The position numbers and the translations under genes were made by a program. The notes beneath the pieces are model-generated. The model was not told the DNA's origin and did no database searches. It saw nothing but the letters and a program-made list of their open reading frames with translations. Positions 54,478 to 63,518 of a stretch of 64,000 bases of DNA are shown here, one piece after another (positions within the stretch are counted from its first letter, which is position 1; the number at the start of each line of letters is the position of its first letter). The stretch spans positions 1 to 64,000 of the forward strand of contig JBAYFO010000007.1 in the NCBI GenBank assembly GCA_041667115.1, read 5' to 3'. The DNA comes from UBA1563 sp041667115 (GTDB lineage: Bacteria > Bacteroidota > Ignavibacteria > Ignavibacteriales > Ignavibacteriaceae).

Positions 54478-54835
54478 TTTAATAAATGAGTTATAACGTT
54501 TACACTTAGAGGGTAAACGATTCCCCTTAGACGATATAATTTTACCCTCACTAACCATAATTTCCCCCGTTTTGAGGGAAGTTTTCTTCTCCGGGAACAA
54601 AACTTCCCTCTCCAAGACCAAACGTTTATCCTCCGGGAGGAAATTTTCCTTCGCTTAGACGAAAACTTTTGCCATTTTCGCGGAAATTTTATCCCTCTGA
54701 AGATAACCGTTCCCCCTCCGGAGGTAAAACTTTCTTCTCATGGATGAAAACTTCCCTCTAATTGATGAAAATTATCCCCGCGAAGGATAAAAAAATATCC
54801 CGGACGTGGGATTACTCCTTTCCGGGATGGGAAGT
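54478..54835. repeat. 21-bp-period degenerate tandem array 3 (17 units) with intra-unit dyads
   Basis: Units start at 54478 and every 21 bp to 54688, then, after one 22-bp step, from 54710 to 54815. The loose plus-strand pattern is TTTCCCTC, about five variable bases, GATGAAAA. Many units have complementary ends that change together: TTTAC/GTAAA (54499), TTCCC/GGGAA (54562), TTCG/CGAA (54646), TTATC/GATAA (54688), CCTCC/GGAGG (54710), TTATCC/GGATAA (54773), ATCCC/GGGAT (54794). The array ends about 11 bp before the stop of the third orphan helical gene. No gene is visible in 54433-54845. Confidence 0.85.
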
Positions 54836-54845
54836 ATTTGACTGA

Positions 54846-55322
54846 CTATTGAACCGTATTCGCGGGAAGCGTCTTCTTTCTACTTCGCGGGAAAAAGACT
54901 TTCATCTCGTCGGCTAAGGTGTCAAGTCCCGGCACTTTTCCTTTATTAGCCTGAACCGCGGCATAAACTTCTAACGCCGCCACTAACGTGTCGCTCCCTA
55001 CAGCCATCAGAGTGTCCTCTACAGCTGATTGAAGCGGATTTAGTATTGCGGCTACCGGTTCAAGTTTTTGCAGCAACGCATAATCTTTCAGAAATTCCTC
55101 ACGGTTAAATGTACCGCTGAATATTTGCGGATACTGCACCGCCGCTGCCTCAGCTTTATCAACCATTGGCTTTAGTACATTCCCAAGTTTTGGAATGATC
55201 TGTTTTTCTTCGGGAGTGAGCGTGAGGAGAAATGGGAGAAGCTCTTTTGCCGAAGCAAGCGATTGATTGATGGTTGTTACTTGTTCAGCCGTTAATTCGG
55301 CTGAGATAAGATTTTGTTCCAT
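54846..55322 (-). CDS. Orphan alpha-helical protein of unknown function (array-neighbour 3)
   Basis: The 158 aa protein starts at 55322, with AAAGGAG and a 6-nt spacer upstream. It is predicted all-helical, with amphipathic helices, for example QVTTINQSLASAKELLPFLL, PEEKQIIPKLGNVLKPMVD and DTLMAVGSDTLVAALEVYAA, and a basic tail FPRSRKKT. It has no signal peptide. From memory it resembles a widespread family of roughly 150 aa hypothetical proteins with LTPEE and DTLMxxGSxxxxAA segments; no function is known to me. It is monocistronic, and array 3 begins right after its stop, so it may be part of the 3' untranslated region. Confidence 0.8.
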   Translation of the reverse strand: MEQNLISAELTAEQVTTINQSLASAKELLPFLLTLTPEEKQIIPKLGNVLKPMVDKAEAAAVQYPQIFSGTFNREEFLKDYALLQKLEPVAAILNPLQSAVEDTLMAVGSDTLVAALEVYAAVQANKGKVPGLDTLADEMKVFFPRSRKKTLPANTVQ

Positions 55323-55404
55323 ACAGAACTCCTTTATGATAGTTGTTTGATTATGTTATTTATTCCGCCTTTTGAGTGTCACTGACCCAAAGATGGGAAA
55401 AGTT

Positions 55405-55445
55405 GTAGCGGCTTGTCCCGCTTGGGCGAAATGGCAAGCTGCTAC
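55405..55445. repeat. Intergenic hairpin (GTAGCGGCTTG ... CAAGCTGCTAC)
   Basis: An 11-bp stem with one mismatch encloses a GC-richer loop. It resembles the other dispersed palindromes of the window and lacks a T-run. From about 55446 to the end of the downstream gene at 55512 the DNA is TTTGACTTTTTACTTTCTAC-type repeat. Confidence 0.6.
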
Positions 55446-55511
55446 ATTTTAATTCTTTCTTCTTTATTCTGACTTCTTCTTTTTGACCTTTGACTTTTTA
55501 CTTTCTACTTT

Positions 55512-58500
55512 TTACTTAACCAGCATCATCTTCTTGGTAGAAGTATAATCATTTACCCGCAACTGGTAAACGTACGTCCCGCTTGCAAGTGAGGAAGCGT
55601 CAAATTGAGCAGTGTATTTTCCTATTTCTTTCTGCTGATTCACGAGGGTACTTACTTTATTACCAAGAATATCAAATACTTCTAGTGTTACAAAACCCGC
55701 TTTGGGGATCTGATAAGTTATTGTTGTAATTGGATTAAACGGATTTGGATAGGCGTTGCTAAGGGAATATTCTGTCGGGATCTTATCTTCAGAGCCTAAA
55801 GTTCCCTTTTTTAGCATTCCCTTATTCTTACCAAGATTAATTCCTGCAAATTTGGTAAGGTCTTCATTGGGAAAAGCTTTAACCATACGAGCATAAAACT
55901 CATCTGTTTTTGCCACATCCTGTTCAATGTCGGTATAATAGGTTATCAAATCGAACAGCGCAGATAATTCATTACTTGAGTTAGGATAATTAGCAACAAG
56001 TTCTTTATTGTAAGAAAGCATTTCGAGAGAGTTGTTAGACAGTGCCGCTTCGCGAGCGAGCAGGCGAAGCGCAAAAGGTCTTAACGAATCTTCTTTAGCT
56101 CGCTTAATAACTTTTTCAAGTATATCATTTAAATCGGTGTTCAATGAATCCACTTCTCCACTTTTGTTTTTTATTCTTTTTTCATTGAGAGTGAATTCAT
56201 AAAAAGTGATAAGAGCAAGAGGAGAATATTTATTATCGAATTCACCTTCTATAATTGAGAGTAAGGTTCCCTTTGCTTTCTGAAAATTTCCTTTACGACC
56301 GTTGGTTATCGCATCTCCATATTTTGAATAATTATCTCCTAGCGCTGAGGATGACATTTTTTTTAATACAGGTGATTTTATCACCTCTTTAGATGCCATG
56401 CTGTAGTTCGAACAAGAACCTTCGTTTGGATCAGAAGGTAAGGGAGTTCTTGCAAAAATCGATGATGTTCCATCCGCGTACACCGCTGGTTGGCTCGAAC
56501 CCCAATAGTTATTGTCCGCCCAAATTTTTGAATGATTTTTTGCCTCCATATCAGGTAATTCGCTTCCGAATATACTATTGTATCCTCCATCAGAATCATA
56601 TCCCATATAAACAGTCGAATAATTGTCGGCTCTAAATAAAGGTGTTGCTGAACAAGTAATCGTATTATAGCCTCTCATATTTAAATTTTCTTCCGGTATT
56701 ACCGCAAAACTTGTCATGCTTGAATTGACAACAACACCATGGGTATTATCACTCAAATCGCAATTCCCAATCCAGGGTGAAGCGTTATTAAGAACAATTG
56801 CGTATCCGTTGCCATGCAACGTATTATCATGCCAATAGAGATCGCTGTTATAGCCAATATTGTCAGATTTAATACCATAATTTGTATTATTAAGAATTGA
56901 GCTCCCTGTTATTGTCGCTAATGTTGAATACGTATTAATGCCTATACCGTTGTTTGAGATTGTACAGTTTGATACGTTTATTGTAGAATTGCTTAGACTG
57001 CTAATGCCGTAGAGAGAATTATTTGTGATAGTATTATTTGAGATAATTACATTTGCATTGGTGGTAGTGTAAATACCGCATTGAGCATCTTTGATTGTTG
57101 AAGATTGAATAGTTCCGCTACTATTGGCGAAAAAACTAAGACTGTGCCAATAACCCTTGGAACCGTTCCCCATAAAAGTAGCTCCGTTAGCTGTAAGGTT
57201 GCCGTAAACTGAAATCTTTTTACCCGCGCTAAATGATACTGTTGCACCTGAATTTATTGATAAAGTAACACCTGATTGAACTGTTAAATTTGAGGATACA
57301 GTTTGTGCGCCGCTTACACTTACCGTTTGACCCGATACGGCAGCGCTTAACGCCGCTAGCATCGTTGGATAAATTGCTTTTACTGTGCTGCCGGTCTTTA
57401 ATATAGCTCCGTTTACCGTTGCACCGCTTTGTATAGTGATAGTACCACCTGTTGAAACAATAGAAAAGCCATTTGGATTAATAACAGAATTAGCCGCTAA
57501 GGTTAAGGTAAAACCGGTTGGAACTATGATATTCCCTCCCATTTGTAAGCTGCCGGAGATAGTTTCGCTTGCCGCTAATGTACCGCCATACTTTACAACC
57601 GGTAAAACGCTGTATAGTCCGGCATCGCCTATTGGTATAACATCTGTATGCTCTGCCTCATTCGCAGTATTGGTTACAATAGTTGTTTTAGTATTGGTAA
57701 CAAGATTAGTTATTTCCCAGTTTTTGAAATCGTTTAGATTTTGAAAATAAAATCTCAAATTTTCACATTCGCTGTAATATCTGTTTACGACGATAAAATA
57801 TTTTTTGTTCAAGTCGGTTGGATTTGAAAAGAAACCTAAATCAACAATGAATGCACCAGATAGATTAGTTGGATTTTTTTCAAGTTTATTTAAGAAGGTA
57901 TTATTTATGATTGACGTAGATGCTAAATCTTTTTCATAATATTGGCTGGTAGGAGTGAGCGTTTTTATGGTCTTCCCAACCAGACCGCTCATTCTTGGTT
58001 TTATGATATCTTTCCAAAACTGTCCTAATGGCGTAAGCGTTGGTGGTGTACTTTCAAAATTAACCAACCCTTCTCGATATGGACTATTGTTAAGCGTAAG
58101 TGTAAAAAATGGATCACAAGTCAGTTCCTTCATCCCAAACAATAGACCTAAATTAATATGGTAATTCATTTGCGTATTTGAAGGAACATAGCTCCCCAAT
58201 ATATTACAAAATTTCCCGCTTTGTGTGGAGTGGCTTAAGGGAATTGGAGCCCCATCAATTCGGAGTTGAGTTAAATTTAGATTTGTCACTAATGCGATGT
58301 TACGTTCACGGTACGATTCTTCTCCTAGGGAATAAGGATAGTCATACATATACGTATTCAAAGAAAGATATTTGAGCTTTGATCTTTTAATAAATTCTGT
58401 TCCCGGATAGACTGAACCATTTCCTTCCATAAAACCAGGATATTGTCCTCCATAAGCGGCGGTGTATCCGGTAGTAAATGTTGTATAGAGATGAAGGTTC

Positions 58501-59570
58501 GGGTTAACACTTTGTACTAAACTATCAACAATTCTAAAAGGTTCGTAGTTATCTATACTGGAGGGTTCATTTAAGCCAAACCAACCAAGAACCCCACTGG
58601 TATCTGCATATTGTGAAACTAATGAAGCAATATTAGTACGAACTGTTGGTGAAGTTATCAGCTCATTTGCTTTTGAATCATAAATTTCGATATAATCAAC
58701 ATACAATTTTAAGAAAGTGCGCCCTTGCCATACAACTTTATATTGCATGTATTGCGTTGTTAATTCCAGACTAATCAGATTCTGATTTCCCGACGGGGTT
58801 AAATGTTCGGTTTGGTTAATGTTTACTAAACTTGCTAATGTATATGGAAAAAATGATTTTGTTTCCCAGACATCCCACCCACCTCCATTTTCAAGAAAAT
58901 TTCTTACAGATAATGTCATCTCTTGTATAGTGGTTTCGCTGCTGTTTGCCGGATTTGAAGCCACAATTTGGAGTTTGCATACAGCGCTATCCAAATACTC
59001 CGCCGGCAGCGCAATGGCATCTATCCGCTTAACTTTCAAACGATAGTTTGCTCTATATCGTATCGGATCATTTCCGGATACGGGTAATTCTTTATACGTA
59101 ACATATTGGTAGTAACCTGGTCCGTAGATTAATTTGTCTGAAGAAGCGGAATTGGTAACAATCCCGCTTGTATTCCCTTCGGTAAAAGGGATTCCTATAG
59201 AAGTATTATGCTTTAATTCCATATCACCATTTAATCCATTTCCCTTCCCTTCAGCTTCCCATTTCGTATAAACTGCATCGGTATAATAAACAACCCAGGG
59301 ATTTGCAGTCCATATCTGCAGTGGGAACATTTTTAATCCCTGGGTTTTTATTCTGTTGTAATTAGTCAGGTCTAAATCCGTGGCATAAAAACCATAAATT
59401 CCCAACTCTTTCATCTTCAACAGATTTTCATTTGAGATTTCCGAAGATTTTTTATTTGTATGGGCAATTATCGGGATACCATCATACCTATCTAAATAAG
59501 GCACCTGCGCAGATAAAAAAGAGATATGGAAAACAAAGAAAAAGAACCATCGCGTAATACTAAATTTCAT
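55512..59570 (-). CDS. Large T9SS cargo: glycoside-hydrolase-like N-domain plus parallel beta-helix
   Basis: The 1352 aa protein has a signal peptide (to SFLSAQ). An N-terminal region (about 25-560) has GIYGFYATDLDLTNY and VLGWFGLNEPSSI; the NEP at about 334-336 recalls the acid/base Glu of clan A glycoside hydrolases. A right-handed parallel beta-helix (about 660-1040) has many SNNTITNNSLYG-like turns. A helical TPR-like linker (about 1090-1250) is followed by a T9SS sorting domain starting SNAYPNPFNPITTITYQIP and ending KKMMLVK. It is probably surface-exposed and acts on polysaccharide. Catalysis is inferred from one motif. It lies 18 bp after the next protein's stop. Confidence 0.8.
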   Translation of the reverse strand: MKFSITRWFFFFVFHISFLSAQVPYLDRYDGIPIIAHTNKKSSEISNENLLKMKELGIYGFYATDLDLTNYNRIKTQGLKMFPLQIWTANPWVVYYTDAVYTKWEAEGKGNGLNGDMELKHNTSIGIPFTEGNTSGIVTNSASSDKLIYGPGYYQYVTYKELPVSGNDPIRYRANYRLKVKRIDAIALPAEYLDSAVCKLQIVASNPANSSETTIQEMTLSVRNFLENGGGWDVWETKSFFPYTLASLVNINQTEHLTPSGNQNLISLELTTQYMQYKVVWQGRTFLKLYVDYIEIYDSKANELITSPTVRTNIASLVSQYADTSGVLGWFGLNEPSSIDNYEPFRIVDSLVQSVNPNLHLYTTFTTGYTAAYGGQYPGFMEGNGSVYPGTEFIKRSKLKYLSLNTYMYDYPYSLGEESYRERNIALVTNLNLTQLRIDGAPIPLSHSTQSGKFCNILGSYVPSNTQMNYHINLGLLFGMKELTCDPFFTLTLNNSPYREGLVNFESTPPTLTPLGQFWKDIIKPRMSGLVGKTIKTLTPTSQYYEKDLASTSIINNTFLNKLEKNPTNLSGAFIVDLGFFSNPTDLNKKYFIVVNRYYSECENLRFYFQNLNDFKNWEITNLVTNTKTTIVTNTANEAEHTDVIPIGDAGLYSVLPVVKYGGTLAASETISGSLQMGGNIIVPTGFTLTLAANSVINPNGFSIVSTGGTITIQSGATVNGAILKTGSTVKAIYPTMLAALSAAVSGQTVSVSGAQTVSSNLTVQSGVTLSINSGATVSFSAGKKISVYGNLTANGATFMGNGSKGYWHSLSFFANSSGTIQSSTIKDAQCGIYTTTNANVIISNNTITNNSLYGISSLSNSTINVSNCTISNNGIGINTYSTLATITGSSILNNTNYGIKSDNIGYNSDLYWHDNTLHGNGYAIVLNNASPWIGNCDLSDNTHGVVVNSSMTSFAVIPEENLNMRGYNTITCSATPLFRADNYSTVYMGYDSDGGYNSIFGSELPDMEAKNHSKIWADNNYWGSSQPAVYADGTSSIFARTPLPSDPNEGSCSNYSMASKEVIKSPVLKKMSSSALGDNYSKYGDAITNGRKGNFQKAKGTLLSIIEGEFDNKYSPLALITFYEFTLNEKRIKNKSGEVDSLNTDLNDILEKVIKRAKEDSLRPFALRLLAREAALSNNSLEMLSYNKELVANYPNSSNELSALFDLITYYTDIEQDVAKTDEFYARMVKAFPNEDLTKFAGINLGKNKGMLKKGTLGSEDKIPTEYSLSNAYPNPFNPITTITYQIPKAGFVTLEVFDILGNKVSTLVNQQKEIGKYTAQFDASSLASGTYVYQLRVNDYTSTKKMMLVK

Positions 59571-59588
59571 GAGCTGCTCCCGATATTT

Positions 59589-61346
59589 TTATTTTATTAA
59601 CAACATTTTTTTCATTTCCATATACCGTGGAATTTTTCCTTCCCCTAATGCTTCTATGCGGTAAAGATAGATCCCGCTTGAAAGATACTCCCCGTTAAAC
59701 GGTACTTCATAATACCCAGCAGTTTGTTCAGCGTTTACCAACGATTGTATCAATTCCCCCTTGATATCGTAGATGGTAATTTTTACTAATCCTTTTTCTT
59801 TGAGCCGGTAGGATATTATGGTTTTGGGATTAAAAGGATTTGGATAGTTTTGATAAAGCCTATAACTGTATACTACATTCCATTCATTTCCTATACTTGT
59901 TAAATTGATTCCCGCTTCCTCGCTTACCTCCGATTCATTCATGCTTGTATCAACCGCGGTTAGTTTGTAATAAAATTTATCAATTTGCACGGGAATCAAA
60001 TGAGTATAAGAAGTATCAGTTGTAGTAGTAATGAATGTAGTTGAGTCAGCATTAAAATTAGGGACGGTATCTCTGAAAATTCTATATTGCTTAAAATCCG
60101 CTTCACTATTCTTTTTCCATATCAGATAAATTTTTCCCGAATCAGCTTTAAGCGTTAGTCCCCCGGGCGCTTTTGGGGCAAGATCAAGATACGTATAAAG
60201 AGACCCGAGGATTCCGCCATACATTCCGATATCGCTCCGGCTTCCGTCTTTATCAAGAATAGATGGATCACCGGCATCAATCGCAGACGAGTATTTTTGT
60301 AAATGAAAATCGCCCTTTCCTGAATACGCTATAGTATCTTTTACAAACATCGGGTCTGCAAAAATATCATGAGCGCCAATTCCTCTTGCATCTGTTGCAT
60401 CTGCGGAATTATTCCAGAACAGATTGTAATCGGTATTAGGAGATCCTTCAACCCTAATCCCAATATAACTATTTGCGATAATATTGTTCCGTAGATATGT
60501 ATTATCTCCGGCAAACCAAATACTTCCAAGAGTGCTTGAATTACCTAATTGATAATCGAGCAATGTGTTGTTGACTATCACTGCCGTATCGGTAACCGCT
60601 GCTACATCAATGTTAATAAAAAAACCAGCTATCAGGTTTCCCCTTACTTTCATATTTTTTAAAAATATTATATTACTAATACCCTCATAAGCTTCTTTCG
60701 GTGGCCCAAGAATAATATTATTATCTACCGTCGGCTGTCCGTTATGATAATTATCAATCCCCATTAATGAATTCCCTTGATCATGCCTAAGGTGTATTAA
60801 GCAGTTACTTATTACCGGTTTACAAGTATCATAAGCACAAAAGGTATGCACCCCTATTTCAACATCTTTAATTAGTAGGTTTTCAATTCTTCCGCTTGAT
60901 GAAGTAACATCCACTCCAACATTTGCATTAGTTATAATGCATGCATTAATATTGACATTGTAACCAAGCGAAGCAACTACTGAATTCCACATGCCCGTAC
61001 TAACACCCTTGCCAATTATTTTAAAACCTGCTAAAGTTATATCCTTTTTTGCTTCAACGGTATAATACACACCCAACCCTGTACCATCAATAACACAGCT
61101 ATCCATACTGCTGCCAAGAAGTGTTATAGCTGCTTTTGTTATTAAGAACTCCTTATACACTCCATTTGCAACAACAACTGTATCACCATCATTACAAACG
61201 TTAATACATTTCTGTATGCTGTCGCTTGCCGTTGCCCAACTTGTGTAGGGGGGTGTGCTGCTGCCGGTTTTGCTTACAAACCGCACTTGGGCAAATGTTA
61301 AAGCGGTAAATAATAGTAACGAGGAAAAGAGTAATGTTGTTTTCAT
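59589..61346 (-). CDS. Secreted parallel beta-helix protein with Fn3 and T9SS sorting domain
   Basis: The 585 aa protein has a signal peptide (MKTTLLFSSLLLFTALTFAQ) and then a DUF1565-like parallel beta-helix (about 22-385, starting VRFVSKTGSSTPPY). A fibronectin type III domain (about 390-480, YLIWKKNSEADFKQYRIFRD) precedes a T9SS C-terminal domain (LYQNYPNPFNPKTIISYRL to KKMLLIK). It is probably attached to the cell surface. Beta-helix folds often bind or cleave polysaccharide, but no catalytic residue is identifiable. It is the first gene of a two-gene operon with the larger beta-helix protein. Confidence 0.85.
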   Translation of the reverse strand: MKTTLLFSSLLLFTALTFAQVRFVSKTGSSTPPYTSWATASDSIQKCINVCNDGDTVVVANGVYKEFLITKAAITLLGSSMDSCVIDGTGLGVYYTVEAKKDITLAGFKIIGKGVSTGMWNSVVASLGYNVNINACIITNANVGVDVTSSSGRIENLLIKDVEIGVHTFCAYDTCKPVISNCLIHLRHDQGNSLMGIDNYHNGQPTVDNNIILGPPKEAYEGISNIIFLKNMKVRGNLIAGFFINIDVAAVTDTAVIVNNTLLDYQLGNSSTLGSIWFAGDNTYLRNNIIANSYIGIRVEGSPNTDYNLFWNNSADATDARGIGAHDIFADPMFVKDTIAYSGKGDFHLQKYSSAIDAGDPSILDKDGSRSDIGMYGGILGSLYTYLDLAPKAPGGLTLKADSGKIYLIWKKNSEADFKQYRIFRDTVPNFNADSTTFITTTTDTSYTHLIPVQIDKFYYKLTAVDTSMNESEVSEEAGINLTSIGNEWNVVYSYRLYQNYPNPFNPKTIISYRLKEKGLVKITIYDIKGELIQSLVNAEQTAGYYEVPFNGEYLSSGIYLYRIEALGEGKIPRYMEMKKMLLIK

Positions 61347-61786
61347 AATAATAGAAGGAAACTTAAGGTAAGTGTATTTTGGTGTAACTGTTTTTTTTGT
61401 TCAGGGGAAGAAAAATCACTCATAAAACCGCTCCAGGAAGTTATTTGTTTTTCTTTGCTGCAAAATTCCAAATAAATATTGAGAAAGGCAAGAGGAAACG
61501 AAAATATATTTACTCTGTAATCAGCTCTATCCCGATAGATTGGGATAAAGCTGTAAGAAAAAGATCATCGTAAACGGTGATGGGTTTGAATATTACACTT
61601 TGGCGGCATTTGTTTGTACGGCATAAACCATTTATGTACGCCCACCGCTGGAAAGATTACGCTGAATTATCAATTAGTAATTCTGCTAAGTTAATTCGTT
61701 TTCCGTTTTTTTCTTAACGGGAACCCGGAGAGAGTACTTTGGTGTTGCATAAATTCCCCTTTGCTATCTTCATCTTTAAAACGAAA
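61347..61786. other. Intergenic region with one long hairpin
   Basis: There is no gene that I can support in these 440 bp. A hairpin CAGCT-TATCCC/GGGATA-AGCTG with an 8-nt loop lies at 61522-61553, another REP-like palindrome. I checked for tRNA-like folds and saw none. The promoter of the beta-helix operon should lie near 61350-61420. Confidence 0.4.
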
Positions 61787-61806
61787 AAGGCGTCAAAAGA
61801 CGCCTT
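61787..61806. terminator. Hairpin terminator of the RRM gene
   Basis: AAGGCGTC-AAAA-GACGCCTT, a perfect stem, lies 21 bp after the stop of the RRM protein gene. The T-run on the minus strand is short (TTTTTCG), so strength is moderate. Confidence 0.65.
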
Positions 61807-61826
61807 AAATCAGAAAGCAAAAACGC

Positions 61827-62078
61827 TTAGTTTTTCGGTTTGGCTTCGTTAACAATGATATTTCTACCATTAACTTCCGAACCGTTAAGAGCTTGCATAG
61901 CTGTTTGAGCTTCAGAATCTGTAGACATTTCTACGAAACCAAAACCTTTAGAACGACCGCTTTCACGATCTTTTACAACTTTTGCTGATACGACGCTGCC
62001 ATGAGCTTCGAATGTTGACTTTAAAGCATCGTCATCTACAGACCAGGGAAGACTCCCAACGAACAATTTAGTACTCAC
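61827..62078 (-). CDS. Single-RRM RNA-binding protein
   Basis: The 83 aa protein is one RNA-recognition motif: RNP2 is LFVGSLPW (about 4-11) and RNP1 is RSKGFGFVEM (about 42-51). It ends in a short basic tail. Such glycine-poor, cold-shock-like RRM proteins occur in cyanobacteria, Bacteroidota and relatives, and probably act as RNA chaperones. It is monocistronic with its own terminator. Confidence 0.92.
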   Translation of the reverse strand: MSTKLFVGSLPWSVDDDALKSTFEAHGSVVSAKVVKDRESGRSKGFGFVEMSTDSEAQTAMQALNGSEVNGRNIIVNEAKPKN

Positions 62079-62168
62079 TAATGAACCTTTGAAATAATGA
62101 AATATGAATTAATTACAGCCCTAAGCTAATCCTTTTTTTGATAAAAGCAAAGGAATTCCACATTTTTT

Positions 62169-63518
62169 TTAAGAGAGCAAAAGTGTCAGTGCTTCGGAAA
62201 GGTTCCCAATTCCGATGACTTTTATCGAAACTTTCGTCTTTAATAATTTTTTATTAGCCGAAGGAATAAAGATTCTGCTAAAACCTAACTTTTCCGATTC
62301 GATAATTCTTTTTTCAATTTGACTAATACTTCTTAACTCACCTCCCAAACCTACTTCTCCAACAACAACTGAATTCGGGTCGGCAGTTTTATCGGTTAAA
62401 TTAGAAGCAATAGCACAACAGACAGCAAGATCAATTGCAGGTTCATCAATCTTTACGCCGCCTGCTAAATTAAGAAACACATTATGAGCGGAAACTCTTA
62501 TGTTCGCCCGCTTTTCTAATACGGCAAGTAAAATTGATAATCTCCGGTAATCAAAGCCGGTTGTAACACGTTGAGGATTTCCGAAGTGTGAAGGAGTTAC
62601 TAACGCCTGCACTTCAATCAATAGCGGGCGCGTCCCTTCAATACTGGCTGTAACCACGTTTCCGCTGATAAGTGTTTCTCTATCTCCTAAAAATACTTTG
62701 CTAGGATTTGTAACTTCTTCTAAACCGGTATCGCGCATTTCAAAAATGCCAATTTCGTTTGTACTGCCAAATCTATTTTTAATTGCGCGGAGAATGCGGT
62801 AAGAATTTTTAACATCTCCTTCAAATTGAATGACGGTATCAACAATATGTTCTAATATTTTGGGTCCCGCTATGGTGCCGTCTTTTGTAACGTGTCCTAC
62901 AATAATTACTGAAAAGTTATCCTGCTTAGCTCTTTCTAAAAGCGTTGCCGTGCATTCGCGAATTTGCGTAACCGTTCCGGCAGAGTTTTCAAAATTTGCA
63001 TTAACCATCGTTTGAATCGAGTCAATAATTACAACTTTCGGACTTTCATTTTTTATTACATGAAGAATAGTATGCAGATCTGTTTCGGCAAGTACCAAAA
63101 GTGACTCAGAATTTATTTTTAGCCGGGAAGCGCGAAGTTTGATCTGCTGGGCAGATTCTTCACCCGAAACGTAAAGCACTGTTTTATTGATCTTTGCTGC
63201 CGCTTGCAAAACAAGCGTTGATTTTCCAATTCCGGGATCACCGGCAATTAAAACAACGGAACCGGAAATAAGTCCGCCGCCTAAAACCCGGTCAAACTCT
63301 TCAATCTTTGTTTTAATTCTTTCTTCTTCAAAGGAAGAAATTTCATTGATCTTTTTCGGAAGTGAGGTTTTCGTTTGTAGAATATTTTTTTGCTTTCCGG
63401 TTTCCACTATTTCTTCTTGAAATGTGTTCCAGCTTTCGCACTCCGGGCATTTCCCCAGCCAGCGGAGAGATTCGCATCCGCAATTTGTACAGACAAATTT
63501 AACTTTGCTTTTTGCCAT
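62169..63518 (-). CDS. radA: DNA repair protein RadA (Sms)
   Basis: RadA is a helicase that promotes branch migration in recombination. The chosen start (63518, 449 aa) begins MAKSKVKFVCTNCG. The N-terminal zinc finger is CTNCG...CPECESWNTF (about 10-33), Walker A is GDPGIGKST (about 93-101), the RadA-specific KNRFG lies near 250, and a Lon-like domain follows (HNVFLNLAGGVKIDEPAIDLA). A longer frame adds seven residues without a conserved match. It overlaps the end of the sirtuin gene by 20 bp. Confidence 0.96.
   Translation of the reverse strand: MAKSKVKFVCTNCGCESLRWLGKCPECESWNTFQEEIVETGKQKNILQTKTSLPKKINEISSFEEERIKTKIEEFDRVLGGGLISGSVVLIAGDPGIGKSTLVLQAAAKINKTVLYVSGEESAQQIKLRASRLKINSESLLVLAETDLHTILHVIKNESPKVVIIDSIQTMVNANFENSAGTVTQIRECTATLLERAKQDNFSVIIVGHVTKDGTIAGPKILEHIVDTVIQFEGDVKNSYRILRAIKNRFGSTNEIGIFEMRDTGLEEVTNPSKVFLGDRETLISGNVVTASIEGTRPLLIEVQALVTPSHFGNPQRVTTGFDYRRLSILLAVLEKRANIRVSAHNVFLNLAGGVKIDEPAIDLAVCCAIASNLTDKTADPNSVVVGEVGLGGELRSISQIEKRIIESEKLGFSRIFIPSANKKLLKTKVSIKVIGIGNLSEALTLLLS

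Noticed and set aside
54376..54621. 81-codon minus-strand open frame
   Set aside because: It covers array 3 units and the end of the amidotransferase-like gene; its 7-residue periodicity is a by-product of the 21-bp period.
61347..61786. Possible tRNA or structured RNA
   Set aside because: Only one REP-like hairpin is present. No cloverleaf, CCA end or T-arm sequence could be found by eye.
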